Source: Pseudomonas sp. B21-023 (GTDB lineage Bacteria; Pseudomonadota; Gammaproteobacteria; Pseudomonadales; Pseudomonadaceae). From it: DNA of 64,000 nt. A program made the translations under genes and the position numbers. The notes under the pieces are model-generated. The model had not been told where the DNA came from, ran no database searches, and saw only the letters and a program-made list of their open reading frames with translations. The DNA lies in NCBI RefSeq assembly GCF_024749165.1, contig NZ_CP087190.1, positions 682,001 through 746,000 on the forward strand. Reading direction: 5' to 3'. This document shows positions 31,382 to 47,671 of this stretch, piece after piece. Position 1 is the first letter of the stretch. Each line of letters starts with the position of its first letter.

Positions 31382-31409
31382 GACAAAGGCGACCTTCGGG
31401 TCGCCTTTG
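31382..31409. terminator. Rho-independent terminator between fur and recN
   Basis: Arms acaaaggcgacc and gggtcgcctttgt around a 3-base loop; it lies between converging genes and has A/T ends on both sides. Confidence 0.88.
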
Positions 31410-31443
31410 TGCGTTCTGGGGAGCGTGCGTGGGGTGGGCCCGC

Positions 31444-33117
31444 TCAGGTCTTGCTGGTCACCACCATCTTGCGCGCATGGGCCAGCGACTCTTTGGTGAG
31501 GTCGATGCCGCCCAGCATCCGCGCCACTTCCTCGACCCGCTCGCGCTTGCCCAGGCTGGCCACGGCGGTATGCGTGGTGTCGCTGTTGCGCACCTTGTGC
31601 ACGAACAGGTGGTGATGCCCCTGGGCTGCGACCTGTGGCAGGTGGGTCACGGTCAGCACCTGGCCGCGCTCGCCGAGGCGGCGAAGCAATTGGCCGACGA
31701 TCTCGGCGGTCGGGCCGCCGATGCCAACGTCGACTTCGTCGAATACCAGGGTTGGAATGCGTGAGGTCTGTGCGGTGATCACCTGGATCGCCAGGCTGAT
31801 GCGTGACAGTTCGCCGCCCGAGGCCACTTTGGCCAGGCCCTTGAGTGGCTGGCCGGGGTTGGCACTGACCAGCAGTTCGATCTGTTCCAGGCCATGGGGT
31901 GAGAGGTCCGTGCTTTCGAAGGGGGTGAGTTCGATGCAGAAGCGTCCGCCGGGCATGCCCAGGCGTTGGATTTCCTGCTCCACGGCGGTGGCCAGCTGTT
32001 TGGCCGCCTGCCGGCGCAGGGTGCTGAGCTCGATGGCCTTCTCTCTATAATGCTGTGCGAAGGCCGCGAGCTCCTCGCCCAGTCGCTCGATCGATTCGTC
32101 GCTGGCGTTCAGCCCTTCCAGCTCTTCCATCAGGCGCTGTTGCAGGTGCGGCAGTTCAGTGGGATGCACGCGGTGCTTGCGGGCGAGGGTGTAGATGGTG
32201 TCCAGGCGCTCTTCAAGGGTCTGCAGGCGCATCGGGTCGGCGTCGAAGTTGTCGAGGAAGCGGTTGAGTTCGCCGACGGCCTCCTCCACCTGGATCTGCG
32301 CGCTGGCAATCAGGTTGACCGCCTCGCCCAGTGCTTTGGGTGCATTGCCTACCGCGCCGAGGCGGTTGAGGCTCATGGTCAGGGCACTCAGCACGTTGCC
32401 TGAATCGCTTTCGCTGCACTGTTCGATGACCTGGCGGCAAATGCCGAAGAGTGCCTCGGCGTTGGTCAGGTTCTTGTGCTCCTGCTCAAGCTGCTCCAGT
32501 TCGTTTTCGCCCAGTCCGAGGTTGTCGAGTTCCTCCAGCTGGTAGCTGAGCAACTGGTGGCGCGCCCGCTGCTCGTCGCCGGAGTTGCTCAGACGCTCCA
32601 GCTCCTGGCGCGTCTGGTTCCAGCGCTTGGCGGCCAGCTGCACCTGGCGGGCCAGATCGGTGGCGCCGGCGTACTCGTCCACCAGGCGGCGGTGGGTGTC
32701 GGTTTTCAGCAGTGACTGGTGTTCGTGCTGGCTGTGGATATCGATCAGCAGCTCGCCCAGGGCCTTGAGGTCTCCCAGCGGACAAGGGGTGCCATTGATG
32801 TAGCCGCGGCTACGGCCCTCGGCGGTGATCACCCGGCGCAGGATGCAGGGGCCGTCGCTTTCCAGGTCGCGCTCGGCGAGCCAGGCGTGCGCCTCGGGGA
32901 TGTCGACCAGGTCAAACGTGGCGAGGATGTCGGCTTTGTCGGTGCCCGGGCGCACCACGCCGCTGTCGGCGCGGTCGCCCAGGGCCAGGCCGAGGGCATC
33001 GAGCATGATCGACTTGCCGGCCCCGGTCTCGCCGGTGATGACGGACATGCCGCGGGCGATCTCGAGGTCGAGGTGTTCGACGATGGCGTAGTTGTGAATG
33101 GACAGGTGCACCAGCAT
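31444..33117 (-). CDS. recN: DNA repair protein RecN
   Basis: A 557-residue SMC-like ATPase for double-strand break repair. Walker A GETGAGKS (about residue 29), a central coiled coil (about 160-370), the signature ASGGELSRISLAIQVI and Walker B TLVFDEVDVGIGG near the end are all present. The ATG at 33117 gives MLVHLSIHNYAIVEHL, the family start; an upstream extension covers the promoter and is rejected. The promoter carries a LexA-type box. Confidence 0.96.
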   Translation of the reverse strand: MLVHLSIHNYAIVEHLDLEIARGMSVITGETGAGKSIMLDALGLALGDRADSGVVRPGTDKADILATFDLVDIPEAHAWLAERDLESDGPCILRRVITAEGRSRGYINGTPCPLGDLKALGELLIDIHSQHEHQSLLKTDTHRRLVDEYAGATDLARQVQLAAKRWNQTRQELERLSNSGDEQRARHQLLSYQLEELDNLGLGENELEQLEQEHKNLTNAEALFGICRQVIEQCSESDSGNVLSALTMSLNRLGAVGNAPKALGEAVNLIASAQIQVEEAVGELNRFLDNFDADPMRLQTLEERLDTIYTLARKHRVHPTELPHLQQRLMEELEGLNASDESIERLGEELAAFAQHYREKAIELSTLRRQAAKQLATAVEQEIQRLGMPGGRFCIELTPFESTDLSPHGLEQIELLVSANPGQPLKGLAKVASGGELSRISLAIQVITAQTSRIPTLVFDEVDVGIGGPTAEIVGQLLRRLGERGQVLTVTHLPQVAAQGHHHLFVHKVRNSDTTHTAVASLGKRERVEEVARMLGGIDLTKESLAHARKMVVTSKT

Positions 33118-33141
33118 GGGGCGGCTCCCGAAGGGTCTTGT

Positions 33142-33157
33142 CTGGATATTTATACAG
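33142..33157 (-). promoter_or_regulatory. LexA (SOS) box of recN
   Basis: Minus-strand CTGTATAAATATCCAG matches 14 of 16 positions of CTGTATATATATACAG, and lies 25 bases before the recN ATG. It covers the -10 of the recN promoter, the usual layout for LexA repression. Confidence 0.88.
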
Positions 33158-33178
33158 TGCTTTTCGCGAGTCTGCCAA
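33149..33178 (-). promoter_or_regulatory. Sigma-70 promoter of recN
   Basis: Minus strand: -35 TTGGCA (33173-33178), 18-base spacer, -10 TATAAA (33149-33154). The -10 is inside the LexA box. Confidence 0.65.
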
Positions 33179-33213
33179 TAGCCGGTCGACGAATGTGGAA
33201 AAGCACCTTCCCC

Positions 33214-33241
33214 CTTGAACCTGGTTTTTCCGACCCCATAT
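33214..33241 (+). promoter_or_regulatory. Sigma-32 (heat-shock) promoter of grpE
   Basis: CTTGAAC (33214-33220) and CCCCATAT (33234-33241), with 14 bases between CTTGAA and CCCCAT, fit the RpoH consensus CTTGAAA-N11-16-CCCCATNT almost fully. It lies about 60 bases before the grpE ATG. Confidence 0.85.
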
Positions 33242-33299
33242 AGCCGGCAAGACATGGCGAGCCTGGCTCGCACGACAGAAATCGTGGAGGAGAAACCCA

Positions 33300-33854
33300 A
33301 TGGCTGACGAACAGCTGGATGAGAAGAACCTGAATTCCGAAGAAGCAGGCGCCGCGAATGCCGATGCCCGTGTCCTGGAGCTCGAGGAGCAGCTGGCCGC
33401 CGCCAAGGACCAGTCCCTGCGCGCCGCTGCCGACCTGCAGAACATCCGCCGCCGTGCCGAGCAGGATGTCGAGAAGGCCCACAAGTTCGCCCTGGAGAAG
33501 TTCGCCGGCGACCTGCTGCCGATCATCGACAGCCTGGAGCGTGGTCTGGAGCTGTCCAGCGCCGACGACGAGACCATCAAGCCGATGCGCGAAGGCATCG
33601 AGCTGACCCTGAAGATGTTCCAGGACACCCTCAAGCGCTACAACCTCGAGACCATCGAGCCGCACGGCCAGCCATTCAACGCCGAGCACCACCAGGCGAT
33701 GGCCATGCAGGAAAGTGCTGATGTCGAGCCGAACAGCGTGCTGAACGTGTTCCAGAAGGGCTACCTGCTCAATGGCCGCCTGCTGCGCCCCGCCATGGTG
33801 GTGGTCAGCAAGGCGCCGAGCGCCCCGCAGCCTTCGATCAACGAAAAGGCTTGA
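33300..33854 (+). CDS. grpE: Nucleotide exchange factor GrpE
   Basis: A 184-residue co-chaperone that releases ADP from DnaK. An acidic N-terminus is followed by a long coiled coil (about 25-90, [20 protein letters not shown]) and the beta domain ([50 protein letters not shown]). A strong GGAGGAG precedes the ATG. It heads the grpE-dnaK-dnaJ chaperone genes. Confidence 0.97.
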   Translation: MADEQLDEKNLNSEEAGAANADARVLELEEQLAAAKDQSLRAAADLQNIRRRAEQDVEKAHKFALEKFAGDLLPIIDSLERGLELSSADDETIKPMREGIELTLKMFQDTLKRYNLETIEPHGQPFNAEHHQAMAMQESADVEPNSVLNVFQKGYLLNGRLLRPAMVVVSKAPSAPQPSINEKA

Positions 33855-33877
33855 AATCTTTTCGGGCACCCCCATCT
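33850..33877 (+). promoter_or_regulatory. Sigma-32 promoter of dnaK
   Basis: CTTGAAA (33850-33856) and CCCCATCT (33870-33877), 13 bases apart, match the RpoH consensus at every fixed position. The -35 overlaps the grpE stop codon. It drives dnaK separately from grpE. Confidence 0.9.
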
Positions 33878-33955
33878 AGGTGTCAAGCCTTCAAGTATTA
33901 GCGCAGTTGGCCAAAGCAGTCGCTGCTACCAAATTCAAGTTTCGGGAGAATCAAC

Positions 33956-35881
33956 ATGGGTAAAATCATCGGTATCGACCTGGGGACCACCAACTCCTGC
34001 GTCTCCGTGCTGGAAAACGGCACTGCCAAGGTCATCGAGAACGCCGAAGGCGCGCGCACCACGCCTTCGATCATCGCCTACGCCAACGACGGCGAGATCC
34101 TGGTTGGCCAGTCGGCCAAGCGCCAGGCGGTCACCAACCCGCACAACACCCTGTTCGCGGTGAAGCGTCTGATCGGCCGCCGCTTCGAAGAAGATGTCGT
34201 ACAGAAAGACATCAAGCTGGTGCCTTACAAGATCGTCAAGGCCAACAATGGTGACGCCTGGGTCGAGGCTGCCGACAAGCAGATGGCTCCGCCGCAGATC
34301 AGCGCCGAAGTCCTGAAAAAAATGAAGAAGACCGCCGAAGACTACCTCGGCGAGCCGGTCACCGAAGCGGTCATCACCGTGCCGGCCTACTTCAACGACA
34401 GCCAGCGCCAGGCGACCAAGGACGCCGGCCGCATCGCTGGCCTGGACGTAAAACGCATCATCAACGAGCCGACCGCCGCTGCGCTGGCCTACGGCATGGA
34501 CAAGGGCAAGGGCGACCATACCGTCATCGTCTATGACCTGGGTGGTGGTACCTTCGACGTATCGGTCATCGAAATCGCCGAAGTCGACGGTGAGCACCAG
34601 TTCGAAGTGCTGGCCACCAACGGTGACACCTTCCTGGGTGGCGAAGACTTCGACATGCGCCTGATCGACTACCTCGTCGACGAGTTCAAGAAAGAGTCCG
34701 GCATGGACCTGAAGAACGATCCCCTGGCCCTGCAGCGCCTGAAAGAAGCCGCTGAAAAGGCCAAGATCGAGCTGTCCTCGGCTCAGTCGACTGACGTCAA
34801 CCTGCCGTACATCACTGCAGATGCAACTGGTCCGAAGCACCTGAACGTGAAGATCTCCCGCGCCAAGCTGGAGTCGCTGGTCGAAGACCTGGTCAACCGT
34901 ACCATCGAGCCATGCCGCATCGCCCTGAAGGACGCCGGCATTGATGCCAGCAAGATCGACGACGTGATCCTGGTCGGTGGCCAGACCCGTATGCCGATGG
35001 TGCAGAAAGCCGTTGCCGACTTCTTTGGTAAAGAAGCGCGCAAGGACGTCAACCCGGACGAAGCCGTTGCCATGGGTGCCGCCATCCAGGGTGCCGTTCT
35101 GGCCGGTGACGTGAAGGACGTGCTGCTGCTGGACGTCAGCCCGCTGACCCTGGGTATCGAAACCATGGGTGGCGTGATGACCGCGCTGATCGAGAAGAAC
35201 ACCACCATCCCGACCAAGAAGTCGCAGGTGTTCTCGACCGCCGACGACAACCAGGGCGCCGTGACCATCCACGTGCTGCAGGGCGAGCGCAAGCAAGCTT
35301 CGCAGAACAAGTCGCTGGGCAAGTTCGACCTGGCTGACATCCCGCCGGCTCCACGCGGCGTGCCGCAGATCGAAGTGACCTTCGACATCGACGCCAACGG
35401 CATCCTGCACGTCGGTGCGAAGGACAAGGCTACCGGCAAGGCGCAGTCGATCGTGATCAAGGCCAACTCCGGTCTGTCCGACGAAGAAATCGAGAAAATG
35501 GTGCGTGACGCCGAGGCCAACGCCGAGGAAGACCGCAAGTTCGAAGAGCTGGCCGCCGCCCGTAACCAGGGTGATGCGCTGGTCCACTCGACCCGCAAGA
35601 TGGTCACTGAAGCGGGTGACAAGGTCACCGCCGAAGAGAAGACTGCCATCGAGGCCGCCGTGGTTGCCCTGGAGGCCGCCGTCAAGGGCGACGACAAGGC
35701 TGCCATCGACGCCAAGGTCGAGGAGCTGTCCAAGGTTTCGGCCCCTGTTGCCCAGAAGATGTACGCCGAGCAACAGGCCGAGCAACCGCAGGGCGGCGCC
35801 CAGCAGGCCGAACCGGAAGCCAAGCACGACGACGTGGTTGACGCCGAGTTCGAAGAAGTAAAAGACAACAACAAGCAGTAA
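33956..35881 (+). CDS. dnaK: Chaperone DnaK (Hsp70)
   Basis: A 641-residue Hsp70. The ATPase domain (1-385) has [24 protein letters not shown] and the Hsp70 signature [12 protein letters not shown]; the linker reads [14 protein letters not shown], followed by the substrate domain ([26 protein letters not shown]) and helical lid. The C-terminal tail is Gln/Ala-rich and ends in acidic EFEEVKD before NNKQ. It folds proteins together with DnaJ and GrpE beside it. Confidence 0.98.
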   Translation: MGKIIGIDLGTTNSCVSVLENGTAKVIENAEGARTTPSIIAYANDGEILVGQSAKRQAVTNPHNTLFAVKRLIGRRFEEDVVQKDIKLVPYKIVKANNGDAWVEAADKQMAPPQISAEVLKKMKKTAEDYLGEPVTEAVITVPAYFNDSQRQATKDAGRIAGLDVKRIINEPTAAALAYGMDKGKGDHTVIVYDLGGGTFDVSVIEIAEVDGEHQFEVLATNGDTFLGGEDFDMRLIDYLVDEFKKESGMDLKNDPLALQRLKEAAEKAKIELSSAQSTDVNLPYITADATGPKHLNVKISRAKLESLVEDLVNRTIEPCRIALKDAGIDASKIDDVILVGGQTRMPMVQKAVADFFGKEARKDVNPDEAVAMGAAIQGAVLAGDVKDVLLLDVSPLTLGIETMGGVMTALIEKNTTIPTKKSQVFSTADDNQGAVTIHVLQGERKQASQNKSLGKFDLADIPPAPRGVPQIEVTFDIDANGILHVGAKDKATGKAQSIVIKANSGLSDEEIEKMVRDAEANAEEDRKFEELAAARNQGDALVHSTRKMVTEAGDKVTAEEKTAIEAAVVALEAAVKGDDKAAIDAKVEELSKVSAPVAQKMYAEQQAEQPQGGAQQAEPEAKHDDVVDAEFEEVKDNNKQ

Positions 35882-36093
35882 GTCCTGCATGTTGTCGCCC
35901 AGTTCACCGTCGTTTGCCGGTGAGCTGGTAGGATGTCGCCGCGCGGGGGCTTGCTCCCGCGTTGGCGTGTCTGGAACACGAGAATTATTTACAGCATCTG
36001 TCTGGGCGCATTCGCGTATGGCGGCAGGTGCTGACGGCATGGCGCACCGATGCGCAGAGGTATGCCGAACGCCCCCAAGAGTGCAAATGACCT
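35882..36093 (+). other. dnaK-dnaJ gap with a GC-rich hairpin
   Basis: This 212-base gap contains a stem-loop (cgcgggggcttgctcccgcg, about 35941-35962) without a T-run. I see no sigma-32 promoter here, so dnaJ is probably reached by read-through from dnaK, with the hairpin possibly setting the ratio. Confidence 0.4.
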
Positions 36094-38038
<1,945 letters not shown>

Positions 38039-38133
38039 TGCCACGGGGCTGCCTGGCAGCCCCTTGTCGCATTGGTGTGTTTTAGAGGCACATCTACGGT
38101 AGACCGAAAACGCACTTTTCTGTAAGCTACAGC

Positions 38134-38151
38134 TTTAGTGTGTCCACTAAA
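38134..38151 (+). other. Hairpin in the dapB-carA gap
   Basis: A 7-bp perfect stem (tttagtg / cactaaa) with a 4-base loop, upstream of the terminator-like hairpin at 38183-38219. A smaller ctgtaagctacag hairpin lies just before it. These may be parts of a carAB leader RNA. Confidence 0.45.
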
Positions 38152-38182
38152 AGCGCGCAGCGAATTGAATTCAGCACTTAAA

Positions 38183-38219
38183 AGCGGGGTGACGTGTCCA
38201 TACGTCACTCCGCTTTTTT
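38183..38219 (+). terminator. Rho-independent terminator / possible carAB attenuator
   Basis: Arms agcggggtgacgt (38183-38195) and acgtcactccgct (38202-38214), with one G-U pair, are followed by six T. It ends only 45 bases before the carA start. It either ends the dapB transcript or, if the carAB promoter lies upstream, attenuates carAB. Confidence 0.85.
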
Positions 38220-38264
38220 GCAACCTGCGATCGCCCTTTCATGCTTGATTTACGGGAGGTCTTC

Positions 38265-39401
38265 TTGACAAAGCCAGCCATACTCGCCCTTGCCGACGGC
38301 AGTATTTTTCGCGGTGAAGCCATTGGTGCCGACGGTCAGACCGTTGGCGAGGTGGTATTCAACACCGCTATGACCGGCTACCAGGAAATCCTTACAGACC
38401 CTTCCTACTCGCAGCAAATCGTCACCCTGACCTACCCGCACATCGGCAATACCGGCACCACCCCGGAAGACGCCGAATCCAACCGCGTCTGGTCCGCTGG
38501 CCTGGTCATCCGCGACCTGCCGCTGCTGGCCAGCAACTGGCGCAACACCCAGTCGCTGCCTGAGTACCTCAAGGCCAACAACGTTGTCGCCATCGCCGGT
38601 ATCGATACCCGTCGCCTGACCCGTATCCTGCGTGAAAAGGGCGCCCAGAACGGCTGCATCCTCGCCGGTGACAACATCACCGAAGAGCAGGCCATCGCCG
38701 CTGCCCGTGCCTTCCCGGGCCTGAAGGGCATGGACCTGGCCAAGGTCGTTTCCACCAAGGAGCGCTACGAGTGGCGTTCCAGCGTGTGGGAGCTGAAGAC
38801 CGACAGCCACCCGACCATCGATGCTGCCGACCTGCCGTACCACGTGGTTGCCTTCGACTACGGCGTCAAGCTGAACATCCTGCGCATGTTGGTCGCGCGT
38901 GGTTGCCGCGTCACCGTGGTGCCTGCCCAGACCCCGGCCAGCGAAGTGCTCGCGCTCAACCCCGATGGTGTGTTCCTGTCCAACGGCCCTGGTGATCCGG
39001 AGCCATGCGACTACGCCATCCAGGCGATCAAGGAAATCCTCGAGACCGAGATTCCGGTCTTCGGCATCTGCCTCGGCCACCAGCTGCTGGCCCTGGCCTC
39101 CGGTGCCAAGACCGTGAAGATGGGCCACGGCCACCACGGTGCCAACCACCCGGTCCAGGACCTGGATACCGGTGTGGTCATGATCACCAGCCAGAACCAC
39201 GGCTTTGCCGTCGACGAAGCCACCCTGCCAGGCAATGTTCGCGCCATCCACAAGTCGCTGTTCGACGGCACCCTGCAGGGTATCGAGCGCACCGACAAAT
39301 GCGCGTTCAGCTTCCAGGGCCACCCTGAAGCGAGCCCGGGCCCGACCGATGTCGCGCCACTGTTCGATCGTTTCACCGATGCCATGGCCAAGCGCCGCTG
39401 A
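38265..39401 (+). CDS. carA: Carbamoyl-phosphate synthase small subunit CarA
   Basis: A 378-residue glutamine amidotransferase subunit that supplies ammonia to CarB for arginine and pyrimidine synthesis. [20 protein letters not shown] opens it; the class I triad is in [13 protein letters not shown] (Cys) and the [11 protein letters not shown] region (His, Glu). I choose UUG at 38265: GGGAGG (38254-38259) is five bases upstream of it, and the product then begins like known CarA. An ATG at 38241 would place the ribosome site inside the gene. The UUG start is also known for carA in other pseudomonads. Confidence 0.95.
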   Translation: MTKPAILALADGSIFRGEAIGADGQTVGEVVFNTAMTGYQEILTDPSYSQQIVTLTYPHIGNTGTTPEDAESNRVWSAGLVIRDLPLLASNWRNTQSLPEYLKANNVVAIAGIDTRRLTRILREKGAQNGCILAGDNITEEQAIAAARAFPGLKGMDLAKVVSTKERYEWRSSVWELKTDSHPTIDAADLPYHVVAFDYGVKLNILRMLVARGCRVTVVPAQTPASEVLALNPDGVFLSNGPGDPEPCDYAIQAIKEILETEIPVFGICLGHQLLALASGAKTVKMGHGHHGANHPVQDLDTGVVMITSQNHGFAVDEATLPGNVRAIHKSLFDGTLQGIERTDKCAFSFQGHPEASPGPTDVAPLFDRFTDAMAKRR

Positions 39402-39506
39402 GCATCCTGCTTCAAGGCCCCGGGCCGGCTTGTGCCGTGCCCGGAAGCGCCTGACCCAGATTGTTCAAAGCGGCTTGCCGACTGACCCCGGATTTGAGTG
39501 ACCACC

Positions 39507-42724
<3,218 letters not shown>

Positions 42725-42728
<4 letters not shown>

Positions 42729-43207
42729 GCATTACCAAGTATCCGATGACCGTCCAGGGCGCTCGCGCCCTGGAAGAAGAGCATCTGTTCCTGAGCAAGA
42801 CCGAGCGTCCGCGCCTGAGCCAGGCAATCGGCGAAGCTCGCGAGCTGGGCGACCTCAAGGAAAACGCCGAATACCATGCCGCCCGTGAGGAGCAGGGCAT
42901 GGTCGAGGCGCGTATCCGCGATATCGAAGGCCGCCTGCAGAACTCGGTGGTGATCGACGTCACCACCATCGCCCACACCGGCAAGGTGATTTTCGGCACC
43001 ACCGTGGTGCTGGCGAACACCGAGACCGATGAAGAGGTGACCTACCAGATCGTCGGCGAGGACGAGGCCGACGTGAAGCAGGGCAAGCTCTCCAGCGGTG
43101 CGCCGATCGCCCGTGCCATCATCGGCAAGGAAGAAGGTGATACTGTCGTCGTCAAGACGCCAAGTGGCACGGTCGAGTACGAGATTGTCGAAGTCAAGCA
43201 CATCTGA
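42725..43207 (+). CDS. greA: Transcription elongation factor GreA
   Basis: A 160-residue factor that stimulates transcript cleavage by backtracked RNA polymerase. The N-terminal coiled coil has the acidic tip motif ([18 protein letters not shown]); the C-terminal FKBP-like domain ends [12 protein letters not shown]. Its ATG overlaps the carB stop (ATGA). Confidence 0.97.
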
Positions 43208-43622
43208 CCGGCGCCTGCGGGCGCCATCCCTCGAGGGGATCCTCTGGCAGCTGGCCCAGGTTTTCTGGGTCGGTGGCTTGTGGGTGTTCCACGTGGGGTT
43301 GGTGCCGGCGCTCAAGGTCAGTGGCCTTGCGCCGTTGCTGGTGCAGGATATTGCCGTGCAGATCGACCGTTGGTTGATCGGCGTGGCGCTGCTCGGGCTG
43401 TTGACCCAGCTGGCAGTATTGGCGAGGGTGGATGGCCTGGCGGCCTGGTGGCGGCAGTTCCGTGGGCAGATGCTGCTGCTTGGCTTTGCTGCCTGCCTCA
43501 GCTACTACACCCTGCGCTACGGGATCTCCGTGGGTGAGCGCTGGCAGATGTTCTGCTTTTTGGTGCTGGGCTTCTCCGGCATCGTGCTGGTTGCCCAGCC
43601 GGTTCCGGTCAGGGCGCGCTAG
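43185..43622 (+). CDS. DUF4149-type membrane protein (start uncertain)
   Basis: An inner-membrane protein with about four hydrophobic segments (LAQVFWVGGLWVFHVGLVPAL; WLIGVALLGLLTQLAVLA; MLLLGFAACLSYYTLR; FCFLVLGFSGIVLVAQ). It resembles the DUF4149 proteins that often follow greA in pseudomonads; function unknown. No ATG or GTG lies between the greA stop and the first membrane segment. In-frame options are TTG 43185 and GTG 43164 (both inside greA) or CTG 43215. I give TTG 43185 for want of a better choice. Confidence 0.65.
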   Translation: MSKSSTSDRRLRAPSLEGILWQLAQVFWVGGLWVFHVGLVPALKVSGLAPLLVQDIAVQIDRWLIGVALLGLLTQLAVLARVDGLAAWWRQFRGQMLLLGFAACLSYYTLRYGISVGERWQMFCFLVLGFSGIVLVAQPVPVRAR

Positions 43623-43646
43623 GCGCGCCACTGATCGGCGCCACTG

Positions 43647-43955
43647 TTACTTGTAACGGTGGATGTTGGACAGCTGCTTGTTCGGCTGTGGGTTCTTTCG
43701 GTAGATCAGCGCTTTCTTGCCGATGGTCTGCACCAGTTCGGCGCGGCCGACCTTGCACAGTTCGGCAATCGCGGCGGCGCGCTCTTCACGGTCTTCCGAA
43801 CGGATTTCGACCTTGATCAGCTCGTGATCGGCCAAGGCGCGCTCCAGTTCGGCGGCGACGCCTTCGTTCACACCGTTGCCAGCAACGATCAGGACCGGCT
43901 TCAGGTCATGACCAATGGACTTGTATTGCTTCTTCTGCTCGTTATTGAGCGGCAT
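43647..43955 (-). CDS. yhbY: Ribosome assembly RNA-binding protein YhbY (CRM domain)
   Basis: A 102-residue CRM-domain protein that binds pre-50S particles. MPLNNEQKKQYKSIGHDLKPVLIVAGNGVNEGV is the family start; EVKVE-type EIRSEDREERAAAI and the C-terminal IGKKALIYRKNP follow. The ATG at 43955 gives the usual length; an upstream extension to 44030 is not supported. It is divergent from rlmE, the same pair as in E. coli. Confidence 0.94.
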   Translation of the reverse strand: MPLNNEQKKQYKSIGHDLKPVLIVAGNGVNEGVAAELERALADHELIKVEIRSEDREERAAAIAELCKVGRAELVQTIGKKALIYRKNPQPNKQLSNIHRYK

Positions 43956-44057
43956 AATCTGACCCTTTTCGTCTGATTCTGTAAAATTGACGGGCATTTT
44001 ACCCGAGGGCCCCTGGCTCCGCCCAGTCAAACACGACGCATATCATCGAGGTGCCCC

Positions 44058-44684
44058 GTGGTACAACGTTCCAAAAGCAGCGCCAACTGGCTGCGTGAAC
44101 ATTTCAACGACCCTTTTGTGAAGCAAGCGCAGAAGGATGGTTATCGCTCGCGTGCGAGCTACAAGCTGCTGGAGATCCAGGAGAAAGATCGCCTGATCCG
44201 CCCCGGCATGAGCGTGATCGACCTCGGCGCAGCGCCAGGTGGCTGGTCGCAGGTGACCAGTCGTCTGATTGGCGGCCAAGGGCGGTTGATCGCCTCGGAC
44301 ATCCTGGAAATGGACTCGATCCCGGACGTTACCTTCATCCAGGGCGACTTTACCCAGGACGAAGTGCTGCAGCAGATCCTGCAGGCGGTCGGTGATTCGC
44401 ACGTAGACCTTGTGATTTCCGATATGGCCCCCAATATGAGTGGTACGCCCGCGGTGGACATGCCGCGTGCCATGTTCCTCTGCGAACTGGCCCTGGATCT
44501 GGCGACCCGCGTGCTCAAGCCCGGCGGGGATTTCCTGATCAAGATCTTCCAGGGCGAGGGTTTCGACATGTACCTGAAGGACGTGCGCAGCAAGTTCGAC
44601 AAGGTGCAGATGCGCAAGCCGTCGTCCTCGCGGGATCGTTCCCGCGAACAGTACCTGTTGGGCAAGGGTTTCAAGGGAGCGTGA
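44058..44684 (+). CDS. rlmE: 23S rRNA U2552 2'-O-methyltransferase RlmE (FtsJ)
   Basis: A 208-residue SAM-dependent methyltransferase. The start is GTG at 44058 with GAGG seven to ten bases upstream, giving [34 protein letters not shown] is the SAM motif; [12 protein letters not shown] and [12 protein letters not shown] hold catalytic Asp and Lys of the K-D-K-E set. It precedes ftsH, as in E. coli. Confidence 0.96.
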   Translation: MVQRSKSSANWLREHFNDPFVKQAQKDGYRSRASYKLLEIQEKDRLIRPGMSVIDLGAAPGGWSQVTSRLIGGQGRLIASDILEMDSIPDVTFIQGDFTQDEVLQQILQAVGDSHVDLVISDMAPNMSGTPAVDMPRAMFLCELALDLATRVLKPGGDFLIKIFQGEGFDMYLKDVRSKFDKVQMRKPSSSRDRSREQYLLGKGFKGA

Positions 44685-44878
44685 AAGGCGTGCTGCGGGG
44701 TTGCCGATAGTTATTTCCAATCGGCGGCTCCGTCTGGATCGTCCGAACTTCGTGTAGTCTAGCTTTCACAAAGGGTTACAGACGGTGCCTGCGGATGCGT
44801 GGGTAATGTAGTAAGTTAGGGCGATGAATATCATGCGAGGCACGGCTGCGTCGTGCGCCGGCCTCAGAGGGTAGCGAA

Positions 44879-46795
<1,917 letters not shown>

Positions 46796-46803
46796 GGGCA
46801 TCT

Positions 46804-47655
46804 ATGAGCTCTAAGCAGTACCCGGCCCGGTTGCCTTGTGGCAACCGGGTTCTTGATTTGTCCCGTACCCATGTCATGGGTATTCTCAACGTCACCCCAG
46901 ACTCGTTCTCCGATGGTGGGCGCTTCAATCAGCGCGACGAGGCCCTGCGTCATGCTGAAGCCATGGTTTCAGCGGGTGCTACGCTGATCGATGTCGGAGG
47001 CGAGTCCACCCGGCCTGGTGCGCGAGCGGTATCCCCGCTCGAGGAGTTGGAACGCGTCGCGCCGATCGTCGAAGCGATCAACAGCCGGCTCGACGTGGTC
47101 ATCTCGGTCGATACCTCGACGCCCGCGGTCATGCGCGAATCCGCGCGCCTCGGCGCTGGCTTGATCAACGACGTGCGCGCCCTGGAGCGCGACGGTGCGC
47201 TGGATGCGGCGGCGGACACCGGCTTGCCGGTGTGTCTCATGCACATGCGCGGCGAGCCGGGCAACATGCAGGACAATCCGCAGTATGAAGATGTGACAGC
47301 CGATGTTACGCGCTATCTTGAACAGCGTATGGCTGCCTGCGCGGCGGCTGGCATCGGGGCTGAACGCATCCTCCTCGACCCGGGGTTCGGCTTTGCCAAG
47401 ACCCTTGAGCACAACCTCAGCCTTTTCAAACACATGGAAGCGCTCTATCGCCTCGGGAGGCCGCTTCTGGTGGGCGTCTCGCGCAAGAGCATGATCGGCC
47501 TCGCGCTGGGTCGCCCCGTTGGTGAGCGCCTGTACGGTAGCCTGGCGCTGGCGGCATTGGCCATGACCAAGGGTGCGAGCATCCTGCGGGTGCATGACGT
47601 GGCGGAAACCGTCGACGTGGTGCGCATGATCGCGGCCGTGCAGAACGCCGAATAA
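46804..47655 (+). CDS. folP: Dihydropteroate synthase FolP
   Basis: A 283-residue folate enzyme that joins p-aminobenzoate to dihydropterin pyrophosphate; target of sulfonamides. Motifs are [40 protein letters not shown] and [10 protein letters not shown]. It starts nine bases after ftsH, in one transcript. Confidence 0.97.
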   Translation: MSSKQYPARLPCGNRVLDLSRTHVMGILNVTPDSFSDGGRFNQRDEALRHAEAMVSAGATLIDVGGESTRPGARAVSPLEELERVAPIVEAINSRLDVVISVDTSTPAVMRESARLGAGLINDVRALERDGALDAAADTGLPVCLMHMRGEPGNMQDNPQYEDVTADVTRYLEQRMAACAAAGIGAERILLDPGFGFAKTLEHNLSLFKHMEALYRLGRPLLVGVSRKSMIGLALGRPVGERLYGSLALAALAMTKGASILRVHDVAETVDVVRMIAAVQNAE

Positions 47656-47671
47656 GAACATTGGAGTCACT

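Noticed and set aside
33935..36040. 701-codon open frame antisense to dnaK
   Set aside because: Shadow of dnaK; low-complexity Leu/Gly/Asp-rich sequence without domains and no promoter or ribosome site.
38041..38110. ArgR half-site (TGTCGC) downstream of dapB
   Set aside because: TGTCGC occurs at about 38066 but the A-rich second part of the Pseudomonas ArgR site is not at the right distance.
38241..38264. ATG at 38241 as the carA start
   Set aside because: The GGGAGG ribosome site would then lie inside the gene; UUG 38265 has ideal spacing and gives the known CarA N-terminus.
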